Positions 1 through 6,317 are shown, counted from the first letter of the stretch. The stretch: DNA of 6,317 nt from an uncultured Coprococcus sp. (GCA_900548315.1 URJU01000136.1:1-6317); one strand, 5' to 3'. Notes: generated by a model not told the origin, from the letters alone. Translations and numbers: made by a program.

Positions 1-2
1 TA

Positions 3-35
3 TCGTCGGCAGCGTCAGATGTGTATAAGAGACAG
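3..35 (+). other. Nextera read-1 adapter with Tn5 mosaic end (sequencing artefact)
   Basis: Positions 3-16 read TCGTCGGCAGCGTC and 17-35 read AGATGTGTATAAGAGACAG. Together they are the complete Illumina Nextera transposase read-1 adapter, the second part being the 19-bp Tn5 mosaic end. This is synthetic library sequence left untrimmed, not part of the genome. The two bases before it (TA, 1-2) may be the tail of an index, which is inference. Genomic sequence starts at about position 36. Confidence 0.98.
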
Positions 36-96
36 TTTTTATACTATCCTTCATAAACCCTCAAAATGCTTTTTGGGATATTATATGAAAATACAC

Positions 97-129
97 AAAA
101 AAAGAGTACCGAATAAATTCGGTACTCTT
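97..129 (-). terminator. Intrinsic terminator of rpsU
   Basis: Positions 102-113 (AAGAGTACCGAA) and 118-129 (TTCGGTACTCTT) form a perfect 12-bp inverted repeat around a 4-nt loop (TAAA). Read on the minus strand, the hairpin runs straight into seven T residues (103 down to 97, the first two shared with the stem). This is the classic Rho-independent layout. It sits 37 nt past the rpsU stop codon. There is no T-tract on the plus-strand side, so it should act on leftward transcription only. Confidence 0.93.
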
Positions 130-166
130 AGAAATCAATTTAAAATCAAATATTTAATACTATGAT

Positions 167-343
167 TTATTTGTACTTACGCTTTCTAGCTGCCTCTGAC
201 TTCTTCTTACGCTTTACACTAGGCTTTTCGTAATGCTCTCTCTTACGAATCTCCTGCTGAATACCAGCCTTCGCACAATTTCTCTTGAATCTGCGAAGAG
301 CGCTATCTAAGTTTTCGTTCTCTTTAACTATTACACTTGACAT
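167..343 (-). CDS. rpsU: 30S ribosomal protein S21
   Basis: This 58-residue protein reads MSSVIVKENENLDSALRRFK at the start and ends in a very basic tail (KRKKKSEAARKRKYK). It is bS21, a small-subunit protein near the 3' end of 16S rRNA that takes part in translation initiation. The length and the SALRRFKRNCAKAGIQQEIRKREHYEKPS core match bS21 of Firmicutes. The ATG start is supported by a strong Shine-Dalgarno: GGAGGGAGGT lies upstream, with GGAGGT at 355-360, 11 nt from the start. It has its own promoter (422-450) and its own terminator (97-129), so it appears to be monocistronic. In many Firmicutes rpsU is followed by yqeY; here the terminator comes first. I am very sure of the identity. 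Confidence 0.97.
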   Translation of the reverse strand: MSSVIVKENENLDSALRRFKRNCAKAGIQQEIRKREHYEKPSVKRKKKSEAARKRKYK

Positions 344-363
344 TCTCTCACCTGACCTCCCTC

Positions 364-395
364 CAGTTGTAAATTATGCTACCAAATAACAACTG
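364..395 (-). promoter_or_regulatory. Small inverted repeat in the rpsU leader
   Basis: CAGTTGT (364-370) and ACAACTG (389-395) form a perfect 7-bp inverted repeat with an 18-nt loop inside the predicted leader of about 70 nt. On the minus strand the distal arm ends right against the GGAGGGAGG Shine-Dalgarno region. If it folds, it could influence ribosome access. The stem is short and the loop long, so it may be chance. I see no match to a known riboswitch or ribosomal-protein leader. Confidence 0.3.
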
Positions 396-421
396 ATTGG
401 GTATTTTTAAGCACAAAATGT

Positions 422-450
422 ATTATATACATAAATCACCTAATCGTCAA
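422..450 (-). promoter_or_regulatory. Sigma-A (sigma-70 type) promoter for rpsU
   Basis: On the minus strand TTGACG (445-450) and a perfect TATAAT (422-427) are separated by exactly 17 nt (428-444). That is a -35/-10 pair with one mismatch to consensus at optimal spacing. The predicted start of transcription is near 414-415, giving a leader of about 70 nt before the rpsU ATG. It lies in the AT-rich 145-nt spacer between alaS and rpsU. The rest of that spacer holds the rpsU Shine-Dalgarno and the small inverted repeat. I found no convincing terminator just after alaS, so read-through from alaS into rpsU is possible. Confidence 0.9.
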
Positions 451-488
451 CAGAAAAATGACAAATTTATAAAATATCTGCGCAAAAA

Positions 489-3152
489 TTATGAAAGCTG
501 ATTCTGAGTTTCTGTCACAGCCTGTGCAAGTGCTGCATCTATTCCATCAGGATTCTTACCGCCGGCCTGTGCCATGTTTGGACGACCACCACCGCCGCCG
601 CCAACGAGACCAGCCACAGCCTTAATGATATTGCCTGCATGTGCTCCCTTTGCAACAGCTCCGTCAGTTGCCATTGCTATGAGATTTACTTTGCCATCCT
701 TTGCTGATGCAAGAACCACAACGCTGTCGCCAAGCTTGTTCTTGAAATCATCACCAAGATTTCTGAGTGAGTTCATGTCAGTATCAGGAATAGCTGCTGT
801 AAGTATTTTGATTCCGTCCTTGTCAATTGCATTTGAAAGAACATCTCCGGCAGCTTCCTTAGCCATCTTATCCTTAAGTTTCTTATTCTCGTTTGTAAGT
901 TCCTTAACCTCTGCAAGAAGCTGTTCGATTCTTGCTGCCACGCCGTGGATATCTGTCTTGGCTGCCTTAGCTGCCTCCACAAGCTCAGATTCCATGTTTC
1001 TGTAATAATCAAGAGCCCCAACAGATGTGAGCGCCTCTATACGTCTCGTACCGGCTGCAACGCCCGTCTCTGAGACAATCTTAAACATTCCTATAGCTCC
1101 TGTGTTTGTTACATGTGTACCACCACAAAACTCCTTTGAGAAATCTCCAATTGATACAACACGTACCTTCTCGCCGTACTTCTCTCCAAAGAGCGCCATA
1201 GCTCCTGTCTTCTTTGCCTCATCAACCGTCATGATATCTGTGCAGACAGGTATGTCAAGCTGGATCTGCTCATTTACTATATCTTCAACCTTCTTGATCT
1301 CTTCTTTTGTCATGGCCTGGTCATGTGAGAAGTCAAATCTCAGTCTGCCCGGCTCAACAAGGGATCCAGCCTGCTCTACATGATCTCCGAGCACCATCTT
1401 GAGTGCCTTCTGGAGAAGATGTGTTGCTGAGTGGTTGTTACATATGAGTGCTCTATTTTCTGCATCAACTGTGAGTTCAGCCACATCACCAACATTCAAC
1501 TCGCCTGACTCAACATAACCGATATGCGCTACCTTTCCGCCTACAACCTTGACAGTATCCTCAACAACAAATGTTCCATTTTCGGTCTTGATGATACCCT
1601 TATCACCTATCTGTCCACCCATTGTTGCGTAGAAAGGTGTCTCCGGAACTATAATAGTTGCCTGTGCTCCCTCTGATACTGTGTCAGCAAGAACAGACTT
1701 CTTATCTTTTCCCTCACCAAGCTCAGTTGTGATCGCTGATATCTCTGACTTATATGTCAGCTTATCATAGCCAACAAATTCTGATGTCATGTCAACAGGA
1801 AGCTGCTCATATACTGTTGCATCTGCACCCATATATGTCGTAGTTTGCCTTGCATTTCTCGCGGTCTCTTTCTGAATGTTCATACACTCAGTGAATCTTG
1901 CTTCATCTACCTCGATGCCTTCCTCCTCTATAATCTCCTTTGTGAGGTCAAGAGGGAAACCGTAGGTATCATACAGCTTGAATGCCTTGTCTCCTGAGAG
2001 AACCTTCTCGCCTGCAGCCTTTGTCTCTTCTATATATTCTTTGAGGATTGCAAGACCTGTATCAATAGTCTTGTTAAAGCTCTCCTCCTCTTTGTCTATC
2101 TTATTAAAAATATACTCTTTCTTCTCACCAAGCTCCGGATAAGCGTCCTCCGACACCTCGATAACTGTCTTTGCAAGCTCTGAGAGGAACTTGCCCTTAA
2201 TCCCAAGAAGTCTGCCATGTCTTGCAGCACGTCTGAGGAGTCTTCTAAGGACATAACCACGACCCTCATTTGATGGAACGATACCATCAGATGTCATAAA
2301 TGTAACTGAACGGATATGGTCAGTTATAAGTCTGATTGATACATCCTTCTCATGGTCTGTCTCGTATTCTACACCAGCCATCTCGCATACTCTGTCACGC
2401 AGAGCCTTGATAGTGTCTACGTCAAAAATAGAATCAACATCCTGAACTATGACAGCAAGTCTCTCAAGTCCCATACCTGTATCTATGTTCTTCTGCTCAA
2501 GCTCTGTGTAGTTGTTGTGGCCGTCATTATTGAACTGTGTAAATACATTGTTCCAAACCTCCATGTATCTGTCACAGTCACAGCCTACCGTACAACCAGG
2601 CTTACCGCATCCGTACTTCTCGCCTCTGTCATAATAAACCTCTGAACATGGACCACAAGGACCTGCTCCATGCTCCCAGAAATTGTCCTCCTTACCGAAT
2701 CTGAATATTCGATCAGCATCAACACCAATCTCCTTATTCCAGATATCGAACGCCTCATCATCATCCTGATAAACTGAAGGATAAAGCCTGTTCTTGTCAA
2801 GTCCGACAACATCAGTAAGAAACTCCCATGTCCATGATATAGCCTCATGCTTGAAATAGTCACCAAATGAGAAGTTACCCAGCATCTCGAAAAATGTACC
2901 GTGACGTGCTGTCTTACCAACGTTCTCTATATCTCCTGTTCTTATACACTTCTGACAGGTTGTAACACGTCTTCTAGGTGGTACCTCCTGACCTGTAAAG
3001 TAAGGCTTAAGTGGTGCCATACCGGAATTGATCAGCAGTAAGCTGTTGTCATTGTGAGGAATAAGTGAAAAGCTCTTAAGTCTCAGATGACCCTTGCTCT
3101 CCATGAATTCCAGAAACATCTTTCTCAGTTCGTTCACGCCATAATTTTGCAT
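489..3152 (-). CDS. alaS: Alanyl-tRNA synthetase
   Basis: This 887-residue cytoplasmic class II enzyme charges tRNA-Ala with alanine and hydrolyses mischarged Ser/Gly-tRNA-Ala. The length is close to the bacterial norm of about 875. The aminoacylation domain is N-terminal, with FFEMLGNFSFGDYF at 87-100 in the motif 2 region and DTGMGLERL at 224-232 as motif 3. A cysteine-rich insert lies at 182-193. A tRNA-recognition region follows to about 460. The editing domain carries the zinc ligands HSATH (H574, H578) and CGGTH (C676, H680). A charged, probably coiled-coil stretch (about 720-770) leads to the C-Ala domain with the glycine run at 851-856 and RPNMAQAGG. The ATG has GGAGGA at 3162-3167, 9 nt upstream. 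Only 18 nt separate it from the hisIE stop, so it is probably cotranscribed with the his genes. No T-box leader precedes it. The gene is intact. Confidence 0.98.
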   Translation of the reverse strand: MQNYGVNELRKMFLEFMESKGHLRLKSFSLIPHNDNSLLLINSGMAPLKPYFTGQEVPPRRRVTTCQKCIRTGDIENVGKTARHGTFFEMLGNFSFGDYFKHEAISWTWEFLTDVVGLDKNRLYPSVYQDDDEAFDIWNKEIGVDADRIFRFGKEDNFWEHGAGPCGPCSEVYYDRGEKYGCGKPGCTVGCDCDRYMEVWNNVFTQFNNDGHNNYTELEQKNIDTGMGLERLAVIVQDVDSIFDVDTIKALRDRVCEMAGVEYETDHEKDVSIRLITDHIRSVTFMTSDGIVPSNEGRGYVLRRLLRRAARHGRLLGIKGKFLSELAKTVIEVSEDAYPELGEKKEYIFNKIDKEEESFNKTIDTGLAILKEYIEETKAAGEKVLSGDKAFKLYDTYGFPLDLTKEIIEEEGIEVDEARFTECMNIQKETARNARQTTTYMGADATVYEQLPVDMTSEFVGYDKLTYKSEISAITTELGEGKDKKSVLADTVSEGAQATIIVPETPFYATMGGQIGDKGIIKTENGTFVVEDTVKVVGGKVAHIGYVESGELNVGDVAELTVDAENRALICNNHSATHLLQKALKMVLGDHVEQAGSLVEPGRLRFDFSHDQAMTKEEIKKVEDIVNEQIQLDIPVCTDIMTVDEAKKTGAMALFGEKYGEKVRVVSIGDFSKEFCGGTHVTNTGAIGMFKIVSETGVAAGTRRIEALTSVGALDYYRNMESELVEAAKAAKTDIHGVAARIEQLLAEVKELTNENKKLKDKMAKEAAGDVLSNAIDKDGIKILTAAIPDTDMNSLRNLGDDFKNKLGDSVVVLASAKDGKVNLIAMATDGAVAKGAHAGNIIKAVAGLVGGGGGGRPNMAQAGGKNPDGIDAALAQAVTETQNQLS

Positions 3153-3170
3153 TGTCTAATATCCTCCACT

Positions 3171-4445
3171 CTATCTTCTGTCAGCTAGTTCTTCCATAAT
3201 ATCTTTCCAGCTGATTTCTCTCTCTACCATCAATGCCATCAGATGATAAAGAAAGTCAGATATTTCATATTTTATGTCCTCTGAATCAGGATTTTTGGCA
3301 GCTATTACTATCTCCGTAGCTCCCTCACCAACCTTTTTCAAGATTTTATCAATACCTTTATCAAACAGATAATTTGTATATGAACCATCCTCCGGTTCTT
3401 CCTTCCTGTTTCTTATGGCATTGTATACCTCCTCAAATACCTTCAGAGGATTTGTATCATTGTACTCCTTTTTTACCAGATCTGTAAAGAAACAAGTACG
3501 GCTGCCTGTATGACACGCAGCACCTATTTGGGAAACCTTTGCCAGTATCGTGTCCTTGTCACAGTCGATAGTAAGTGACTTGACGAACTGATAATGTCCC
3601 GATGTGTCTCCCTTCGTCCACAGCTCATTCCTGCTGCGGCTCCAATAAGTCATCCGACCGGTTCTTATAGTCATTTCATAGGACTCTTTATTCATATATG
3701 CAACCATTAGCACCTCGCCAGTCTTATAATGCTGGGCAACACATGGAATAAGCCCGTCTGAATTAAGTTTAAACTCGTCAAAAGGCATTGACGATTCAAA
3801 CAGATCCACATCTACATTTGAAGCACGACAATCCTGTTTTATCTCCATTATATCCATCTTCTGAAGATTGTACAAGGAAATCGACTCTGCATTAGTTTCT
3901 GTAAGCATCTCCGCAATAGCCTCACCGTTTGTAGAATATGTTGAAACTATCACAGGAAGTGCAACATTATCCCTTATAGCCTTAACTATATCCATGTAGT
4001 CAGGTACCATGTTGTTGTGCAACAGAAGAAGTTCTCCCGCTCCAAGTGACTTAAGCTTTCTAGCATATTCGACCGGTTCCTCACATTCGCTCAGGTCTAT
4101 TGTACATATGATTCTCTCCGAACCAAATCTGTCTGCAGCCTCCGTTACAAGGTCAGGATCATTTAGAGCAGCTGACTTCATACAAACCTTTGATGCACCG
4201 GCATATAAAAGTCTTTTTACATCATCCAGTCTTCTTACTCCGCCGCACGCTATCAGCGGTATATCAACACTGTCACAGATCTGTTTTATAACTGTCAAAT
4301 TCGGCTCTCTGCCTTCTCTGGTCGCTTTACTGTCGAAATAAGCTATCTCGTCAGCTCCAGCATCATTGTAATACTTCGCCATATCCAAAGCGTTGTTTAA
4401 GTCGAGACATGGAATTATCTTTTTGTAGATCAAATCATTACTCAT
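3171..4445 (-). CDS. hisIE: HisIE bifunctional enzyme with N-terminal degenerate HisF-like domain
   Basis: The protein has 424 residues in three parts. Residues about 5-212 resemble the HisF (imidazole glycerol phosphate synthase cyclase) barrel: IIPCLDL (D15), FDSKAT, ACGGV (G68, G69), GASKVCMKSAAL and CTIDL (D117). The HisF loop after the first strand (DGRVVKG-type) is missing, and the second glycine-rich phosphate site is replaced by STYSTNG (168-174), so cyclase activity is doubtful. Residues about 229-325 are HisI, phosphoribosyl-AMP cyclohydrolase, with DCDKD (294-298), C311 and C318 as metal ligands plus YWSRSRNELW. Residues about 337-424 are HisE, phosphoribosyl-ATP pyrophosphohydrolase, with KVGEGATEIVIAAKN (371-385) and EISD (394-397). 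HisE and HisI catalyse steps 2 and 3 of histidine synthesis in the cytoplasm. GGAGGT follows the hisB stop directly, 11 nt before the ATG. HisI and HisE are certain; what the first domain does is not. Confidence 0.95.
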   Translation of the reverse strand: MSNDLIYKKIIPCLDLNNALDMAKYYNDAGADEIAYFDSKATREGREPNLTVIKQICDSVDIPLIACGGVRRLDDVKRLLYAGASKVCMKSAALNDPDLVTEAADRFGSERIICTIDLSECEEPVEYARKLKSLGAGELLLLHNNMVPDYMDIVKAIRDNVALPVIVSTYSTNGEAIAEMLTETNAESISLYNLQKMDIMEIKQDCRASNVDVDLFESSMPFDEFKLNSDGLIPCVAQHYKTGEVLMVAYMNKESYEMTIRTGRMTYWSRSRNELWTKGDTSGHYQFVKSLTIDCDKDTILAKVSQIGAACHTGSRTCFFTDLVKKEYNDTNPLKVFEEVYNAIRNRKEEPEDGSYTNYLFDKGIDKILKKVGEGATEIVIAAKNPDSEDIKYEISDFLYHLMALMVEREISWKDIMEELADRR

Positions 4446-4456
4446 CCTGAGTCTGC

Positions 4457-4462
4457 ACCTCC
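4457..4462 (-). promoter_or_regulatory. Ribosome binding site of hisIE abutting the hisB stop
   Basis: On the minus strand the hisB stop codon TAA (4465-4463) is followed at once by GGAGGTG, and the hisIE ATG comes 11 nt after GGAGGT. The whole hisB-hisIE gap is 17 nt. This supports the chosen ATG and suggests that ribosomes finishing hisB are handed to hisIE, though coupling itself is inferred. Confidence 0.85.
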
Positions 4463-5065
4463 TTAAAGGGTACCTTTTGTGGAAAGAACCCTTCCATTCA
4501 ATCTTCTATCGTAGGTTGTCGCCTCATCAAGAGCCTTTGCAAATGCCTTGAAAGCAGCCTCTATGATGTGGTGATCGTTCTCACCTGAGAACTGTTTTAT
4601 GTTGAGATTCATCTCCGCAGCGTATGAAACTGCATAGAAAAACTCCTTGACCATCTGTGTGTCAAAATATCCGACTCTCTCTGTTGTGAGGTTCAGGTCA
4701 TAGACAAGGTATGGTCTTCCAGACAAGTCAATGGCACACATGACAAGAGTCTCATCCATAGGAAGGAAGAAATTGCCAAATCTCTTTATCGCTTTTTTTT
4801 CACCAATAGCCTCCTTGATAGCCTTTCCCAACACGATTCCCACGTCCTCTATAGTATGATGGCAATCTACATATAAATCTCCTTTGACCGTTACATTGAG
4901 ATCAAAAAAACCATGCTTAGCAAAGCTGGTGAGCATATGATCAAAGAATCCTATGCCTGTATCAATCTTAGACTGTCCTTTTCCATCTATATTTAATTCA
5001 AGGGTTATGTCTGTCTCATTGGTTTTTCGTGCAATTTTAGCGATCCTTGCCGTCTTTTCTGCCAT
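4463..5065 (-). CDS. hisB: Imidazoleglycerol-phosphate dehydratase
   Basis: This 200-residue cytoplasmic enzyme converts imidazole glycerol phosphate to imidazole acetol phosphate, the dehydratase step of histidine synthesis. The length fits the monofunctional type; there is no fused histidinol-phosphatase domain as in Enterobacteria. Diagnostic motifs are GIGFFDHML (37-45, with H43), DCHHTIEDVGI (67-77, with H69 and H70) and GENDHHIIEAAFKA (161-174, with H165, H166 and E169), which are the manganese-binding histidine/glutamate sets. The usual STKGTL ending is present (195-200). The ATG is backed by AAGGAG at 5074-5079, 8 nt upstream. It lies 37 nt after hisD and 17 nt before hisIE on the same strand, so the three form one transcription unit. 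Nothing is missing or unusual in it. Confidence 0.98.
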   Translation of the reverse strand: MAEKTARIAKIARKTNETDITLELNIDGKGQSKIDTGIGFFDHMLTSFAKHGFFDLNVTVKGDLYVDCHHTIEDVGIVLGKAIKEAIGEKKAIKRFGNFFLPMDETLVMCAIDLSGRPYLVYDLNLTTERVGYFDTQMVKEFFYAVSYAAEMNLNIKQFSGENDHHIIEAAFKAFAKALDEATTYDRRLNGRVLSTKGTL

Positions 5066-5102
5066 ATCCCTGTCTCCTTCCCATATTCTATATCATAATG
5101 TA

Positions 5103-6298
5103 TTATTTTTCAAATCTAACAGCTATTGAGTTGGCATGCGCTGTGAGCTGCTCCGCCTTAGCAAAAGCCTCAATATCTGTGTGAACCTCTTCAAGTGCCT
5201 CTCTTGAATAGTAGATTATACTTGACTTCTTGATAAAATCATCAACTGAGAGTGGCGAGAAGAACTTCGCAGTTCCATTTGTAGGAAGCACATGATTAGG
5301 ACCCGCAAAGTAATCTCCAAGGGGTTCAGATGAATACTCACCGATAAATATTGCACCTGCGTTCTTTATTCTTGTCATGACATCAAACGGATTGGTCGTC
5401 ACAATCTCAAGGTGCTCTGATGCAATGTCGTTTACTGCATCTATTGCGTCACTGAGATTGTCGGCTAATAGAATATAACCGTAGCTGTCTATAGACTTTC
5501 TCATGATCTCTTTTCTTGAAAGCTCCTCAATAAACTTGTCCACCTGAACTGAAACCTTTTCTGCAAGATCCGCAGATGTTGTAACAAGGATAGCGGATGC
5601 CATCTCATCATGCTCAGCCTGTGAGAGCAGGTCTGCAGCAACATATCTTGGATTGGCTGTCTCATCCGCAAGAACCATTACCTCAGATGGTCCTGCTATT
5701 GAATCGATGCTTACATGTCCGTAGACGGCACGCTTTGCAAGCGCAACGAATATGTTTCCAGGACCAACTATCTTGTCGACCTTTGGAATTGACTCTGTTC
5801 CATATGCAAGTGCTGCTATAGCCTGCGCACCACCTGCTTTATATATCTCATCTACACCAGCCTCTTTTGCAGCAACGAGTGTTGTCGCATACACCTCGCC
5901 CTCTGCGTTACAAGGTGTTGTCATGACGATCTTCTCAACTCCTGCAACCTTAGCAGGCATTACATTCATAAGAACTGAAGAAGGATATACAGCTTTTCCG
6001 CCAGGTACATACACACCGACCGATGCCAGTGCTGTGACCTTCTGTCCGAGAAGTGTTCCATTTGGCTTTGAGTCAAACCAGCTGTACTGTTTCTGTTTCT
6101 CGTGATATTCCCAGATATTCTTCTTTGCCTTTCTTATAACATCAAGCAGCTCAGAGCTTACCTGTGTGTAAGCGTAATCTATCTCCTCCTGCGTAACCTT
6201 AACATTTGTTTCATTTATATTTGCCTTGTCAAATTTCTTTGTGTATGAAAAGAGTGCTGCATCGCCGTTGTCCCTGACATCGTCCACTATGCCCTGCT
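5103..6298 (-). CDS. hisD: Histidinol dehydrogenase, 5' end cut off by the contig end
   Basis: About 397 residues of genuine sequence survive. HisD is an NAD- and zinc-dependent enzyme that oxidises L-histidinol via histidinal to histidine, the last two steps of the pathway. Family motifs are GVYVPGGKAVYPSSV near the start, DKIVGPGN, IAGPSEVMVLADE, LLSQAEHD (zinc-ligand Q and H), SEHLEI (catalytic Glu-His), PLGDYFAGPNHVLPT and the HANSIAVRFEK ending (last zinc-ligand His). Full-length HisD has about 430 residues, so roughly 30 N-terminal residues are missing. The open frame extends to an ATG at 6312-6314, but the residues MCIRD are translated Nextera mosaic end, not HisD; real sequence begins around the Lys/Gln codons at 6294-6299. 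The true start, its ribosome binding site and any promoter lie outside the window. hisB follows after 37 nt. Confidence 0.97.
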
Positions 6299-6317
6299 TG
6301 TCTCTTATACACATCTG
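6299..6317 (-). other. Nextera/Tn5 mosaic-end adapter remnant (sequencing artefact)
   Basis: Positions 6299-6316 match 18 of the 19 bases of the reverse-complemented Tn5 mosaic end (TGTCTCTTATACACATCT). The final G at 6317 fits the read-1 adapter continuation (GACGC...) rather than the read-2 one (CCGAG...). Together with 16-34 it makes a 19-bp terminal inverted repeat, which is an artefact of tagmentation. It creates the false ATG start of hisD. Confidence 0.96.

Noticed and set aside
51..88. Imperfect hairpin (TCATA...TATGA outside, CCC...AAAA/TTTTGGG inside) left of the rpsU terminator.
   Set aside because: It has bulges and mismatches, no T-tract on the plus-strand side, and no visible gene for it to serve; AT-rich sequence gives such folds by chance.
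578..603. Trinucleotide-like GCC/ACC run as a possible variable repeat.
   Set aside because: It encodes the conserved glycine run before RPNMAQAGG in the AlaRS C-terminal domain, which is normal for the family.
574..1005. 143-residue plus-strand open frame with a proline-rich start, opposite the end of alaS.
   Set aside because: It is the antisense shadow of alaS; the proline run is the complement of the conserved glycine run in C-Ala, and no ribosome binding site or family likeness supports it.
3153..3170. Possible T-box or leader before alaS.
   Set aside because: The gap to hisIE is only 18 nt and holds just the ribosome binding site.
4009..4341. 110-residue plus-strand open frame opposite the HisF-like domain.
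   Set aside because: Shadow of hisIE in the antisense frame, with no Shine-Dalgarno and no recognisable motif.
5066..5102. Possible internal promoter in the hisD-hisB gap (AT-rich, TATAGAAT-like).
   Set aside because: No -35 hexamer at proper spacing; the gap is short and explained by the hisB ribosome binding site.
5597..6105. Two overlapping plus-strand open frames opposite hisD.
   Set aside because: Both are antisense to highly conserved HisD motifs and look like translated complements, not proteins.
16..6317. 19-bp perfect terminal inverted repeat at 16-34 and 6299-6317, suggesting a transposon carrying the whole window.
   Set aside because: The repeat is the Tn5 mosaic end of the Nextera library kit, with the read-1 adapter beside it, and the interior is core housekeeping genes with no transposase.

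Overview
The window looks like a short assembled contig from a Clostridia-type Firmicute, most likely a Lachnospiraceae-like gut bacterium. The clues are the S21 and AlaRS sequences, strong GGAGG ribosome binding sites, moderate-to-low GC and a his cluster ending in hisIE. The family assignment is from protein recall, not from a search. All genes lie on the minus strand, so transcription runs from high to low coordinates.

Both ends are library artefacts. Positions 3-35 are the full Illumina Nextera read-1 adapter, including the 19-bp Tn5 mosaic end. Positions 6299-6317 are the reverse complement of the mosaic end plus one more adapter base. Genomic sequence therefore runs only from about 36 to 6298, and the apparent ATG start of the rightmost gene is made of adapter.

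In transcription order the layout is: hisD (5'-truncated by the contig end), hisB, a three-domain protein (degenerate HisF-like barrel + HisI + HisE), then alaS. The gaps are 37, 17 and 18 nt, and each internal gene has its own Shine-Dalgarno, which fits one transcript. A 145-nt spacer follows alaS. It carries a near-consensus sigma-A promoter (TTGACG, 17 nt, TATAAT) driving rpsU, which ends in a strong intrinsic terminator at 97-129.

HisE and HisI catalyse steps 2-3 of histidine biosynthesis, HisB the dehydratase step, and HisD the last two oxidations to histidine. hisG, hisA, hisH, a normal hisF, hisC and a histidinol phosphatase are not in the window. alaS and rpsU are translation genes. 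The most noteworthy points are the HisF-like domain fused to HisIE, which has lost several HisF catalytic and phosphate-binding elements, and the attachment of alaS to a his operon without a T-box or own leader. I see no mobile element, CRISPR array, RNA gene or wholly new system.
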